Source: Scleromitrula shiraiana (lineage: Eukaryota; Ascomycota; Leotiomycetes; Helotiales; Sclerotiniaceae). From it: 64,000 bases of DNA. The notes below the pieces were generated by a model, which saw nothing but the letters and a program-made list of their open reading frames with translations, did no database searches and was not told the origin of the DNA. The DNA is taken from the NCBI GenBank assembly GCA_028455995.1, contig JABELC010000014.1:62001-126000 (forward strand). The letters run 5' to 3'. The first letter of the stretch is position 1. Each line of letters begins with the position of its first letter. Positions 1 through 11,889 of this stretch are shown here, piece after piece. A program made the translations under genes and the position numbers.

Positions 1-482
1 TAAAAATTTTCTTTCTAACGGCTGTAACAGGTACGATCTCATTGACCCTAATAATTGGTTCTCAAATCATCTGCTTAGTACTAGCTAAGCGTAGATTAGT
101 CAGCTACGGGTCGGTCTTTAGGACCGAATTCTTTGTATTCATCCTAAGAAATATATTTTATTTCTTTTCTTCAAGTTATATATTGAATTGTTTTTTAAAG
201 TGATTTTACTGTTACTTTATAACTAGTAGATACTAGTAGAGTCATGGTGTTTTCGCAAAAATATATATATATATATATATAAACAGAGAAGTGAATAAGA
301 TCTATACAACTCAATCTAGTTAGAATCAAACTTTAAATATAATCTAATCCAATTGAATGATATCAAAATAGGAAAAAATTAAAGTTTTTCATAATATCAC
401 TCAGGTATATACTAATATGATTATATACTCTTATCTTACTCCACTTAAACTTTCAACATATATCTCTAAAAATCAATATTGA
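1..482. other. AT-rich intergenic sequence, no gene seen
   Basis: No reading frame of note. A stretch near 196-222 (ttttaaagtgattttactg) recurs imperfectly at 741-770, just outside the dispersed repeat at 483-744, so this part is probably old repeat sequence too. A short (at)n run lies at about 262-281. Confidence 0.5.
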
Positions 483-744
483 ATGCCTCTTCTTGATATA
501 AAGAGAGAGGTTTTATTGCGAGTCTAGTACTCAACTTTCTCGCTGTTGTCTTTTCTCTTTAGTACAAGAAAAAGATTTTATTGCAAGTCTATTCAATTCT
601 CGTTTTTATCTTTAAACAAGGGTTATTATATTAATATCTTGAAAATTTTTTAACATATTTTTAGAATAGTTTGTTAGCTAGAAAATTATCATGTAAGTAT
701 TAATAAAGAAGAGGCGGTGTATCAGAGTCTCCGACCCGATATTT
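483..744 (-). repeat. Dispersed repeat copy A ('GCCTCTTCTTT' family), inverted
   Basis: Read on the minus strand this begins with atatcgggtcgg and ccgcctcttcttt near 744-705 and ends with aagaagaggcat near 483. The same start and end occur on the plus strand at 26812-27107 and, split by later insertions, at 27116 and 36632. The ends carry a short inverted motif GCCTCTTCTTT/AAAGAAGAGGC. This copy contains an internal partial duplication of the 'gagtagactcgcataaaacctc' part. The flanks both read aatat, a possible 5 bp target duplication. No coding capacity; a short non-autonomous element or a solo terminal repeat. Confidence 0.7.
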
Positions 745-3020
745 TAAAGTGGTTTTATTGCTACTTCATAATTATAATTGAATATAGTAAAGATCTATGC
801 GAGCTACTATTCTAAGTTTAGTGCATTCACAAGCCACCCACCAGAGCCACCCATATATATAGTAGTAAATCTTCATTTGTACGATATTCTTCAATCCGGA
901 TTCATCAATGAGGTCGAAATTATATTGAATACACCTTGCCATACAACACATATACAGACAGACAGGCAGACAGACAGACATAAGCACTTATGTATATAAT
1001 AGTTACGCAATCCCGCGTTATTGGATGAGAATCGTCGAAGATGAAGATTATTCTCATGGTTGTCGGCCAACCAAAGCTTGTTATTTACGAATTTAAGCGC
1101 CCGGGACCCCATTCAGATCTTTCAGATTATTTTGGACCGTATGACCAGCGCCAATCTTGCCGATTGACCCGATATAGTGTGAAATGCGTCGTTGCCCACA
1201 CTGCGCAATAGCCAATTATCGCGCCAATGAGTCTCTTCGACTAAATCATTCGTCATACCAAGATATTATCTGAGATCTTAGCCACAAGATTGTTTTTTTC
1301 TATCTCTGTCTCTTCCTTATCAAGAATAGGACAAGTCACGCAACTTTTCTATCCCCTGTCCCTTACTTAGTATGGGCTCCAAGTGGGGTCTGATGTTGGA
1401 TTTGCAAACTCGTCACATGATAGAACAATCTCGAAAATACATGCTACTTCAGTGGTAGTTTCCAAAAACACTAATATGGATCCCTTTCCATTTTATGGGT
1501 TGATCCATCAATTCATAGCCAGCCTGCACTTCACGGACAGCATTACTTCTCCCACTCTTGCAAATTTAATCCCAGAGTGAAAAATCAATTTTTATATATT
1601 AGACCCTCCAGTATCTCTAAATCGAATGGATCCTCCGGAATATCATCTATCATCATCATCTATCGTCGATTCGTCAAATACTTGACGCCATCTAATGTTC
1701 TCCGAGAGTGGGTACGTTCTCGTATGGTGGATGTTGTATTGTTACTCCTTGAGGTTCATCACATTCGAATCATCTAATCTAGTTCTTGTGCGAAAAGAGG
1801 TCAGGCTCAAACTAATATGATCAATGATGAGGCCATGCTATACCGAGGTTGACACGAAGCGCTACATTACTTATTTGAGGCCTCTCCAATCAATTTCGCA
1901 TGTTTATTTCGAATTGACCTTCTAAGTATACACTGCTTACTTTGAATTTATATTGCTGCGCTACAGATATAACTCGAAGTCAAGTTATTTGCTTACTTGC
2001 TTTCGGTGATTTCCATACTAAAATCCATATTATAGTTAAACCAATCCCAATTCCGGGGCATAATGTGGTATCCAGCTGGCTGTCTTGTATCTACCTATCA
2101 ATAATATCTACCATAACGAAAATCACCAAGTGGTCTAACCATAATCAAACAGCCTACTCTTTCAATCATGTTAGTTACTAGGCTGGTTTTGATATAATGA
2201 TGTGATACTCCGCAGTCTCCTATCACTGACCGAACCTACTGAAAAATGGAAACAGCGGTGTTGGTTCGATCACCTATTAATGGTTTCTGCTCAAAAGAAA
2301 GCTCTATTTTACTCCTTTCATTGAAGAACAAACTTGCTCATCAAAGTAGTCGCATCTCTCGCAATTTTGAATGGCCATCACGTACGAATATCGTGTTTTG
2401 CGGGTTGCATTGGAAGATCATTGTCATCTTGCATATTTTGAACTTACAAACTTTGTCCATTTTCATATCTGATTAATTGGATGCATGAGTTATCTTTGTT
2501 GCTTACACAGGTATATCAATTTCATTTGCTAGTCTTGGAATCTGATTCTTCGAAAAATAGCTTACTGGGGCTATAAAAATAGGGACAGTGTTCAAAGGAG
2601 AGTGATTCGAATTGTGTGGGATGAATTGTCTTCATTATTTCCTATATATGTGAAGTAATAGAAAATGTCATTTTACTATACAAAGCTGGCACGTAAACCA
2701 ACAATCCCAAGTGCATTTCTGATGACAGCTTCGTGGATCGTGTATGAGATGGTTTATGTTGGTTATCAAACAAATAACCAACATCAAATTCCTAAACCGC
2801 TAAGAGTTTCCAATTTTTTCAAAGTAGTACTGATGACATGCAGTGATAAGATGCATACATGATTTTGATCACGAGGATGCTCTAGAACTAAACCTACCAA
2901 TGCTCGGGTTCTAGTATATTCGAGCCAAGCATAAATGACTGAGATGTTTCTCTCAATTTCTAGGGATATTCTGGCGCCCCGTTTCTTGGGTTCCTCTGAA
3001 AACCGTTATTTCTCAATAAA
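745..3020. other. Degraded intergenic region without a clear gene
   Basis: Apart from the fragment at 985-1256 I see no gene. An (acag)n-type microsatellite lies at about 951-981. Short open frames at 1383-1580, 1577-1777, 1942-2181, 2246-2476 and 2665-2862 have no recognisable domain, no consistent splice structure and no family resemblance, and I treat them as chance. Confidence 0.5.
985..1256 (-). pseudogene. Fragment of an unknown coding sequence with two TGA codons
   Basis: On the minus strand one frame runs from an ATG at about 1256 down to about 985, interrupted only by two TGA codons near 1120 and 1114. Residue use is protein-like (HWRDNW, LALVIRS, NNKLWLADN). I do not recognise the family. 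It may be the remains of a gene or a chance open stretch; the evidence is only the unusually long single frame in a degraded region. Confidence 0.25.
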
Positions 3021-3236
3021 ATGGAGGCCACTATTGAATCGGAACCAGTTTGGTGTAAAGAATATAGCAATTCCACTGATGTGATCTGGTATTTTCCTAG
3101 TATCGAGTACAAATTAACTACCGATACATGCCACCTTCTCGAAACATATAGCAATATTCCTCCTAATGAAGTAGTACAGCATATCAATACAATAGTAAAC
3201 CTCCCTGACTCGTTTTTATTTAATTCACTCATGTAA
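3021..3236 (+). pseudogene. N-terminal fragment of a fungal SAM-dependent methyltransferase
   Basis: The 71-residue frame carries LLETYSNIPPNEVVQHI at about residues 42-58. This matches the N-terminal pattern of the fungal LaeA-like / secondary-metabolite methyltransferase family, in which an 'LLExYSxIPxxxVxxHI' segment precedes the Rossmann fold. The frame stops at 3234-3236 just before the expected 'R.kAW..' region. No catalytic part follows on this strand. The matching C-terminal half lies on the opposite strand at 3495-4130, so this is best read as one half of a gene split by an inversion. Confidence 0.55.
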
Positions 3237-3494
3237 TACTCTCCAGCGCGACAAAGCATGAGCCGTCCGCTCCTATATGTGCACAGGTCAAGGATTATTC
3301 CTCAATCCTACGATACCCCGCTACCCACTCTGCGTAACTATTCTCTCTAGTAAAAGCACGTCTAAAATTCCTGGCTGGTGCCATCATTCTCAAAGATGAG
3401 CAATATCGATTAATTCCAGTGTAATCAAAATTGTAATCAATAAAAGCGTACAGAACAGCCTCATCTTCGAATAAAGTTCTTTCAAGAAATAAAA

Positions 3495-4130
3495 TTACTC
3501 AACTCTCCTCGCCACAAACTCTAAGATCCTCTTCCCCATCTCCCCAGGTAGATCTTCTGGTTCCCAACCCATCTTATTCGTTCTTAATCTCGCCTCTGTA
3601 ACCCACTTCGACTCCAATTCCCCCTAACCCCTCACCTCATCCCACATATTCCCCAAAGACTCTTTGTCATGATAAAAACTATCGTTTTTCATCAACTCAT
3701 TCTTCGCCGGAAATCTTGCAGTAATAGCTCCAACTTGGAACCCTGCGACTATAGTCCCAACATGCGATAACTTCACCAGACTTTTTGCGGCGGCTACTTG
3801 TCCTTCCCAGGTCCATTGATGGATAACACACGTTCTCTAGATGACATCCAATTTTCCATTTAATTTTTGGCGTTCGGAGTTTGGATTGAGGATATCAGAC
3901 TCGATGTATTTTGCGTGGAATTTTGCACGGTCATGGTACATAGAGAATCCGGTATCCCAGTGATTTACGATGTTGACGACGTACAAATTGTTGGAAGGAG
4001 CGCCATCGAATGCCAGTTTTCGTAAGTCCTGACCGATGAATGTGCCAGTATCGATGAAGGAACCTTCCGCTTTGAGAGTGGGCATGTTAACTCTTGCTAG
4101 TATAATCATGTTCCAGATTGGTAACAGCGA
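3495..4130 (-). pseudogene. C-terminal part of a fungal SAM-dependent methyltransferase, broken
   Basis: Minus-strand reading gives GSFIDTGTFIGQDLRKLAFD (SAM-binding motif I region), then FDGAPSNNLY, NHWDTGF, the segment HQWTWEGQVAAAKSLVKLS and a C-terminus ending EFVARRVE at the stop at 3495-3497. This order is characteristic of fungal LaeA-like or polyketide/terpene-cluster methyltransferases. A TAG after 'LDVI' (about 3837) and another TAG near 3625 interrupt the frame; no intron explains them. The N-terminal about 70 residues are missing here but a matching segment lies at 3021-3236 on the other strand. Non-functional as it stands. Confidence 0.75.
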
Positions 4131-4457
4131 CTACATTGAAATCATCTGCTCTTGCCCTTGGAGACACTTTCAATGAAACGATGCATTAGATTTCAATAAA
4201 CTTGTCTATCATCTGTACTTGCCGTTTCTAGTTTCTTTTCTCCTTCTTTTCTTCTTCTGCCATGAACCCATTTTCTCTCTCAACACTGTATTGACAACCT
4301 ACATCTAATTCTTTCATAGCTTGAAGTCAGAATACAAGAAGTCAATCTCCGCATCTTAACATTTGTAACAAGGCCTTGCACAAATTCCATCCCAAAAGAT
4401 TTAGTCTCTTTCAGGTACTCTTTAGCAGTCTTTAGGTTCTCATTTCAGTTTGCATCA
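4131..4457. promoter_or_regulatory. Putative promoter / 5' leader of the UDP-glucose dehydrogenase gene
   Basis: Pyrimidine-rich stretch (about 4210-4330) upstream of the ATG at 4458, common in fungal promoters. No specific site was identified. Confidence 0.3.
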
Positions 4458-7009
4458 ATGTCGAAACGCCCATATCTTAAACTGTCGCATCCTTATTGTT
4501 GCGATCCTTCAGCAGCTGAAGCAATCGAAGAAAATGAAATCCTTAACACTACTAGGCTAGATTTACAAAATAGTGTGGGATTTGTACCAAGAGGTGATAT
4601 AAGTTCAATCCGCAGTACCGCTCAATCAATGCAGCAAGTCAGTGCAGCCGTGGCCGACGCATCATTCATCCAAACTTCAGTTCCTAATATTATTCGGCCA
4701 GAATCACAAGAGAAAGATATTGGTAACTAGCCATTCCTATCCCCAGTAAGAACACAAGATGAACGTCTAACTATCAACACAGGTCAAGTAGCACCGGAAC
4801 CACAACAAGCAGATCGAACACCTAAGAGATCCAAAGCTCAATCGCCCAATAAAAAGTCAATTCCCAGTAAAGAACCAACGCCCAACAAAAGGTCAATTCC
4901 CAGTACTGGTATAGAAACACCATCAAAAAGAAGAGCTGTTGTATCAAATGCGAAAAACATCGTAACTGAAGAACCCGCCAATGACGATGATAAACTTCGT
5001 AGCTTTCTTCAAACTCCAAACAAACAACAGGGAGTGGGACCGCCACCAGTGATATGTATCGGTGATAGGGCGGCATATTCCCATGATAGAACGGAAGTAT
5101 GTTTTATCGGTGGAGGTTATGTTGGTACGCTCCCTTGAGTATCATGCTTCCATCTTTCAACTTGTAGAGTTTTTATTGACTTGATCTTGTCAAAGGAGGT
5201 CCAACGGCAGCAATTCTTGCTCTCATGAATCCGGAAACGAATTTTACAGTCGTTGATACAAGATCATCTCAAATCGATAGATGGAATTCTAGACATTTGC
5301 CCATTTACGAGGCTGGCTTGGAAGAAATTGTACGTATAGGCCGTGATGGATCGCTCGGTTTCTTTTGGAACGGTTCAACCGCAGAAAAATCCGATCTACC
5401 CGCCGTTGCTATCCCTCGGCGGTCTCCGAATCTATTTTTCTCGATTGATATAAAGGGATCTTTGAGCAAGGCAAATATAGTGGTAATAGCAGTTCCCACT
5501 TTTACCAAGAATTATGGTATGGGTAAAGATAGAGCATTAGATATGACATCAATGGAAGAGGCCGTTCGACAGATTGCATTTTTCACAAAACCAGGTGTTA
5601 TAATCGTAGAGAAGAGCACGGTTCCCTGCGGAAATGGTGATAAAATTAAAGACCAAGTAACATATATCCTTTATTTCATCTCCTGTCTAGACTACTAACG
5701 TCTTTGGCAGCTCAAAGTTCAACGTCCGAAAGAAACCTTTCATATTCTCTCCAGTCCCGAATTTCTCTCTGCCGGCACTGCGGTTGATGATCTTCTATGG
5801 CCTGATCGCATCTTAATTGGCCACTCGCCAGATTCGAAAGAAGCGGCCTTTCATTTTGCAAGTCTTTACCACTGGGTCCCTAAATCTAAGATCATACACA
5901 CCAATATATATTCTTCAGAGCTAGCTAAGCTCGTCTCCAACGCTATGTTAGCTCAACGTATCTCGGCCATAAACAGTATTTCCGCGATTTGCGAGCACGT
6001 CGGCGCAGATATTGAGGAAGTGTCTAAAGCCGTGGGGATGGATACACGAATTGGAAAAGACCACCTCAAAGCTGGAATGGGATTTGGAGGAAATTGCTTT
6101 GAAAAAGACATCTTGGGCTTGATGTATCTAGCCGAGTGCTTGAATTTGCACCAAGTTGCGAGACATTGGGGCGAGGTACTAAGGCTTAACGCTTGGCAAC
6201 TTACAAGGTGGGTAACTAAGATTGTGACATCTCTGGGAGGGAGTTTACAAGGGAAGAAAGTGGTAATTTTGGGATTCATGTTCAAGCCAGGGACAAACGC
6301 CAAACAGGACCGTTTCATGACCGAGTTAGTGAAAGCTTTAAAGTCTGAGAATCCTGCTAAAATTGTGGTTTGGGATGAATATTTGTCCAAAAGTGCAAGA
6401 GAAGTATTAGCCCATCGTGGCTTAGAGGCGGAGCCTGATATATATACTGCATGTCAGGAAGCAGATGTAATAATCATCGGTAGAGAGTTGGAATCACCCG
6501 GAGTAAACAAGATGAAACATCAAATGGATCCAAGACCATGGTCATCCCAGAAACCATCAGAGATTGAATTACTGCAATTTCATTGCCATTCACTTTCAAC
6601 ATTGGGAGGCTCAGATATAGGACTGCGATATAAATCTCAACCAGAATGCTCTAAAATTTGGAAGTGTAAGAATTCTGGGAAAGAGAAGCACAAGGAGACG
6701 GAGAAAGAGAAAATAACGGCGATGGAGATGGAGACGGAGACGGAGGAGACACCTCAGGAACCAAAGCAGTGCGAGAGATGTATCGAGATGGAAACACGAG
6801 GTCAACGACCAACGAATATCAATTGGGAGAAGATTATCAATAATATGAATGCGCCAAGATGGATTTTTGATGGGAGGAGTACTCTTAATAAACATCTTAT
6901 TGACTATGAAGCGAAGCGTAGCACTGGGCATCAGGTAAGGCTGGTTGCTTTGGGGAGAGAAGAGAAATGGAAAAGTACCGACGAACTGATGCTTGGGTTG
7001 AAGATATAG
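4458..7009 (+). CDS. UDP-glucose 6-dehydrogenase paralogue with long N-terminal extension
   Basis: Predicted to oxidise UDP-glucose to UDP-glucuronate with NAD+. Four exons: 4458-4722, 4783-5124, 5196-5656, 5711-7009 (sum 2367 nt, 788 aa); every intron starts GT and ends AG. The Rossmann GGGYVG lies at residues 198-203, followed by GPTAAILA, EAGLEEIV, the central SSPEFLSAGTA segment and the catalytic motif GFGGNCFEKD with Cys485. GFMFKPGTN opens the C-terminal NAD/UDP-binding fold. Two oddities: about 195 residues of low-complexity, Lys/Pro-rich sequence precede the enzyme, and about 90 residues, including a Glu/Met-rich stretch, are inserted before the terminal MNAPRWIFDGR motif. The usual 'TEW' after the acidic turn reads GREL. 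Canonical enzymes are about 450-600 aa. The frame is intact, but activity is uncertain; it looks like a divergent second copy. Confidence 0.88.
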
Positions 7010-7711
7010 TTTTAAGGGTGTGCTTGCCAATTTTTCGGCGGATTAATGCGGAGATTTGTATTGTTAGATTTTAAATAGTTTTAAGCAATGAATTATTATG
7101 TTTTGGTGACTTCGGGGCTCTCGATTCTGGGTTGTTTACTGTGCTATAATGACTTAGACAGATGAAATGTAGATGATGTATATGTTTAGATCATACATGA
7201 TGGGGATTTCATTCATTTAGATGAACAGATCCAATGATATTCACTAGGTTAGAAATGTAATGATTTACTAAGTGAATAGATAAATATTGTGATTTAAATA
7301 GAACTAGCTACAGAAAAATACGTAGACAAAAGCATGTTCCGACAATTTGAGAGAATAGCTAAGAAAACTAAAGCGCTCTGGCAGGCTGTTCAGATCACTT
7401 TTTTTATACTATTTAGACTTGCAAATATTAATTAAATAAATGTTTATTAAATAGAATTTTATTTTACTACATTGCATATAGCATAACTATCCCAAATGGA
7501 ACATCAAACACTGTAAATATATCATGATTTTGAAAATACTAACCCAAGGAAAGCTTGACCAAAAAGACCGCTGAGACTCATCAAGACATATCGAAATAAA
7601 GTCTGCGCTTCAAAGTGAGGAATGCTCATAAAACAGTTTTACTTCCCAAGACTGAGCCGAGTATAAGGACCTTGAGCGAACAGTTCTAATGGGAATGGTC
7701 GATTGGACTGC
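7010..7711. other. Intergenic, AT-biased, no gene seen
   Basis: 3' region of the UDP-glucose dehydrogenase gene facing the 3' end of the NLR relic. No domain-bearing frame or structured repeat seen. Confidence 0.5.
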
Positions 7712-9700
7712 CTAATGAGTGCAATAACTATCTAGCAGCTGCTTTAGTTTCTGCAATATTGGCACAATCCTGGGGTCTATATTCTCACGAATTCTGCATT
7801 CAACAATGTCTATTAGTCTCATACGGTCTGCGAATCTCCAATGAGGTGAGAACCGCCAACTCTTCCGCTGGTTACCAGAAGATCTCGCTCTCGCAACTCC
7901 CAATGCTAGCGGTCCTTCCCGCCATTCACAAAATGAATTATCACTACCTGGAATTGAGTTCATGCTCAGTTATTGCGGAGGATCCTCAATCAGGTGCGTG
8001 TTTAAGTCATATGCAGGGCCAAATGAACGATCTTGTTCGGCTCCGTTCTTGAGAAAAAGCTCGTAAATTGACAAATCTGGCTCGCCATCTTTTCCGATAT
8101 TGATGGTCATTATGAGTATCAGATACTGCCAGCATGAAATCACTTGAAATGATTCATTTACCGAGTGTCTCATATTTATAAGACTCGCTATAAGTCGATA
8201 TCCCATCTCTAATCTTGCGAGACCATGCTGATATTCGCTTGCCAGCACAAAGTGAATCAACGGTAGTGTGTCTCCCCCAGCCAATGGGTTGCCAATGGTG
8301 TTGGATTGTATGCGATTTCCAAAGTAATATACAAGATCATTAAGAATAGCCAGGCCAAGCATATCCAAACGTGGAACACCTGCATTATTTGAACATAGAA
8401 ATGGTTGATAATCATCGCTTTGTTCTTCAATTTGATAGTAAAAGTGATTATGCCAATCTTCATTACGTTCAATTAGAACGGAATTCAAAAGATTCACAAT
8501 CTGTAGATAGTTGCTGCTATGCGCCGATGAAGATTATTTTCGAATTTCATGGTCAATGTCTTTAGCGTTTTTAAAGAACCAGTTGAGGTCGCCTGCGCTG
8601 TTGTTTGTCAGGCATTGGCCCGCCCACATACTGTTCCATTCTTGCATGATGATGTATCCCATGGAGCATCTAAGTAGCGTGATTCGCGTTTCTAGCCAGT
8701 GACTATCTTCCTCCCTCCTCACAAATCCCGAGAACCTTTTATCTTGCATTATGAACTCGCGCACAGCTCTATGTATCAATCTGACGCGATCATTTTTGCC
8801 GTCATCAGGACTGCTGCCATTGGAACCGTCGTGGTCGTTGCGCTCACCCTCGAATATTTCCAACAACGATCCACAGCAGCTCTTTAGTCGTACTTAAATA
8901 TCATAACGTAGTTGCGTGGTGAAGGCTCTCGAGTTGGTTTTTCCCTCGAAAAGATGCTCAATGGCATTTGCATCTTTCTCGACGAAGGTCAATTCAGATA
9001 ACGTCGGTGATCCGCGAATACGAAGATCTTCATCCACCAAACAAAACAGGGCGAGGTAATTCCAAGTTTCGGAAGTACATTTCAAATTGGCTCCTATCGG
9101 GCACAGTTTCGTTTATTCATTGTCTTCTCGTAAAGTAGGTGGAGATTGCCAGGAACTTCGCCTATGAATTGTCCGGCACCAAAATTCGGTGTAGCATTGC
9201 TCTCCTGCATAGTTGTCTGCGGCATCAGCCAACGAATTCTTCAATACCTAGGAATAACAATTTTGAAGATCTTTCGAGGAGGAAGGGAGTTTATATACAA
9301 ATCATTGCAACAGTGTTGCCCAGCCTGAGTTAAGTCTCGTGTAATCACAAAGAGTGTGGTAACACAATGTTCAAATTCCATGAATGCAGTCCTACCACGA
9401 TACGCTCCAAAATTAAATACGAAGAGGAATATAGAACGGCTGCATATGTACGAACCACCAAACATTCATTTCGTGTTTTCCGAGCCGGTCATCGACGATT
9501 CAACATGACCCTCCGTGGCCATTTGAGTCGCTCCATTGTCCAAAATATGAAGCTACTCAACTTCCTACCGGATCTCGATCTGCTGTTGTTCAATTTCCAA
9601 TTTGACATTTCAATCAGACATATTACTTCGATCGAATGATGGCAAAAGGCGCCCAAAAAGAACATTCTGGACTTGACAGCTTAGTCATGGACTGCTTGAA
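7712..9700 (-). pseudogene. Decayed NACHT-type NLR (STAND) protein
   Basis: Minus-strand frames, broken by several stops and shifts, read in the order expected for the region after the ATPase of fungal NACHT proteins. LLFLGIEEFVG (about 9275-9243) is a possible degenerate Walker B. It is followed by TWNYLALFCLVDEDLRI (about 9070), RLKSCCGSLLEIFEG (about 8890) and RVRLIHRAVREFI (about 8785-8747), the last being the conserved 'LIHRTVREFL'-like segment that closes the NACHT winged-helix region. Downstream frames at 7970-8497 and 7712-7963 would be the C-terminal part; I see no WD40, ankyrin or TPR repeats. The 5' end and Walker A are not readable. These proteins act as fungal immune-type or heterokaryon-incompatibility receptors. 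Its divergent neighbour encodes a HET-s-type motif, the usual partner arrangement. Confidence 0.6.
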
Positions 9701-9859
9701 CATGCTCAAAGGAGTAGAACTTGGTCAAAGATTTTGCTATTGACTTCACAAACTACTTTACAAGGTTCATTGTAATTTAATTGTTTTGATTGTTGTGTTC
9801 AATTAATTTTTCAATATGAAAAGTCTTATAGTTTGTTTTAAACAAATATTTCAACTGTT

Positions 9860-10450
9860 ATGACAATCTTAAAGGGGATATTTGGCTTAATTCAGGTTGT
9901 GGAAGAGGGGTCAGCATTTGATGGAGTATTTTATAATGGTGAAGGATTGTCAAGCATTATTAGCATCAAAGGCAATGGACTTGTTAGTAAGATCTTGAGT
10001 ATTTGGAGTGTAGTGCAAAAAAGTCTTAGTGAGGGGATAAAGTTTGTTATTTAAAAGAAAAGTCGTTTTGAAGAATTATTTATGGGGATCAAGAATCAAC
10101 TCGAAAAATTGAGGATAGTTGTTCCCGGTTTGAGAGAGGTTGAATTTGTTTTGATAATGGTTGGTTTGGAGAAGCTTGATATAAATGATGTGGGTATTTT
10201 GGTTAAAATCTGTAGGCAAGACGATAGCGTATTGAAGAAAGCGGGGGTTGAGGTTCAGCAGCAACTGGGACATGAGTATCTAGTGAATAAGGCATTTGGT
10301 AACTCGAAAGTCAAGAATTGCGACTATATCCTCGAGGGTTACACGGGAACGGCAGTTGGAAGCAAGCATTCGTATGTGGAAAACACATCCAGCGGGAATG
10401 CCCAAGTTTTCAACGGAAATCAATTTGGCGGGAAAGGTTTCTTCGATTAG
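9860..10450 (+). pseudogene. HET-s-like effector remnant with two-repeat amyloid (prion-forming) motif
   Basis: One frame runs from 9860 to 10450 with a single TAA at 10052-10054. The part before and just after the stop (KKSRFEELFMGIKNQLEKL) resembles the last helices of a HeLo domain, the membrane-active domain of HET-S. The C-terminus has two related motifs about 32 residues apart: r1 starting at GNSKVKNCDYI (about 10298) and r2 GNAQVFNGNQFGGKGFFD (10394-10447), the last residues of the protein. r2 matches the second pseudo-repeat and C-terminal loop of Podospora HET-s in pattern and position. The N-terminal half of HeLo is missing or unreadable upstream. In such systems an NLR carrying a similar motif templates the effector's amyloid fold. 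The stop codon and missing 5' part make it a pseudogene in this strain unless the gene model is different. Confidence 0.65.
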
Positions 10451-11889
10451 AAGTCGCACAATCCGCAATGGAAGACAATAACGGTTTAGTCTTCTGGATT
10501 CGTCTTGTTTTGGGGTTATTTTGAATTCGATGCATAGTGGGAGAAATACTCCGAGCCTGTAATAAAATAGTCCAATGGTTCTATTTTAAGTTTCAATACA
10601 CAATTGCTTTACTGTATCATTCCTTAATGTATGTACACTCATTGTGCTGCGACTGTTCCGATTATCTACGCGCTTGATGTGTAAGAATCCTCATGGAGTT
10701 TAATGTACCACGACATATCTTTGTCGAGTATCGAATCTGCAAGCGAGTAGCCGTAGGAACATGCAGGGTCAGGCTACTCAAGAGTTCGGACCACTAGAGC
10801 CTCATTTTATCTTCCGAAGCCAGTTGATATTCCAAAGACCTGCGGTGATCAGAATTACCCCGCAATGTGCAAAATTGCGGATCACAACATTTGGGAGTAA
10901 ATCATTGGGGTCTGTAATCCCATTCCATGCTCACATCAGGAAGAACTGGCGAAACCCAGTGTGCGCCATCTTCCGAGTGAGGCTCGGGAAGATTCAAACG
11001 TGCGGAGGAATGTGATACTAAAAGGAAGTAGAGGAATGGAACTCGAGAAATCTTACAGGTCAAAGGCAATGAAAGCTAAAAATACTTTAACCGGCGAGGG
11101 AATGTGCTACAAACAGCAAAAAATGAAGATCGAAACCACGAGACCAAAAACAAGTGAGGGCATAAACATCCCAGTATGCGAAAGGACAATCAGTAGGGCT
11201 AATCTTCACAATAGCTCTAGGTTACCTTTGATAAGCAACCCTCAGTCTGCTTACGGGAGAAAGATCAGAATACTGAGTCGGGGAGTAAAGGCTATCCTAC
11301 CCCAATCATTCATACAATACCAAGAACAAAATCCACTAATACTCGGCTCGACGCATTCAATCCTTTTCCAAAGTAATCAAGCCAGCTCTTGAAGCATCAA
11401 TCCGAGCACCATAACATCGGCGACTACGCCTCTCAAAACCACTAACACAACATTACAGCAAACGCATGCGTGCATGATCACAGATCGGGCGATGGTGGAA
11501 GGATGGGCTGTGCAAGCTCCTGCTTCAGATACCAAGGGTTGGCACTTTAGGAAGGAGCAGGACATGATATGTAGGAAACCGAGGGTTGGTATGATCTTGG
11601 GCAAATGAGTAGTTTGGAAATTAAATGATAGTAGTTGAGCTTGAATGGGAAGAAACATGATGAAGCATTGAATTTTCTTGATGAAAGCTAGTCATAAACA
11701 TAGCGAGTCTCCATTCCCAAAACTGATTCGTAAACTATTCCTCCAAACCTTCGGATCGGTCCTTGAGTGCTTTGTACCAGGATGGAGGTGTGGCTGAAAG
11801 TCTGTATTGCTTCAGTTCATCTTTTCATTTCTTGGTCAATTCGTAACCTGTTCCGCCACGGTGAGACTTTTTAAAAATGTCGAACTGCA
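10451..11889. other. Degraded region, no gene recognised
   Basis: Contains an open frame of 143 codons (10961-11392, +) and one of 93 codons (11377-11658, -), neither with a recognisable motif, start context or splice partner. Base composition is higher in G+C than the AT-rich islands, so this may be a decayed gene, but I cannot name it. Confidence 0.4.
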
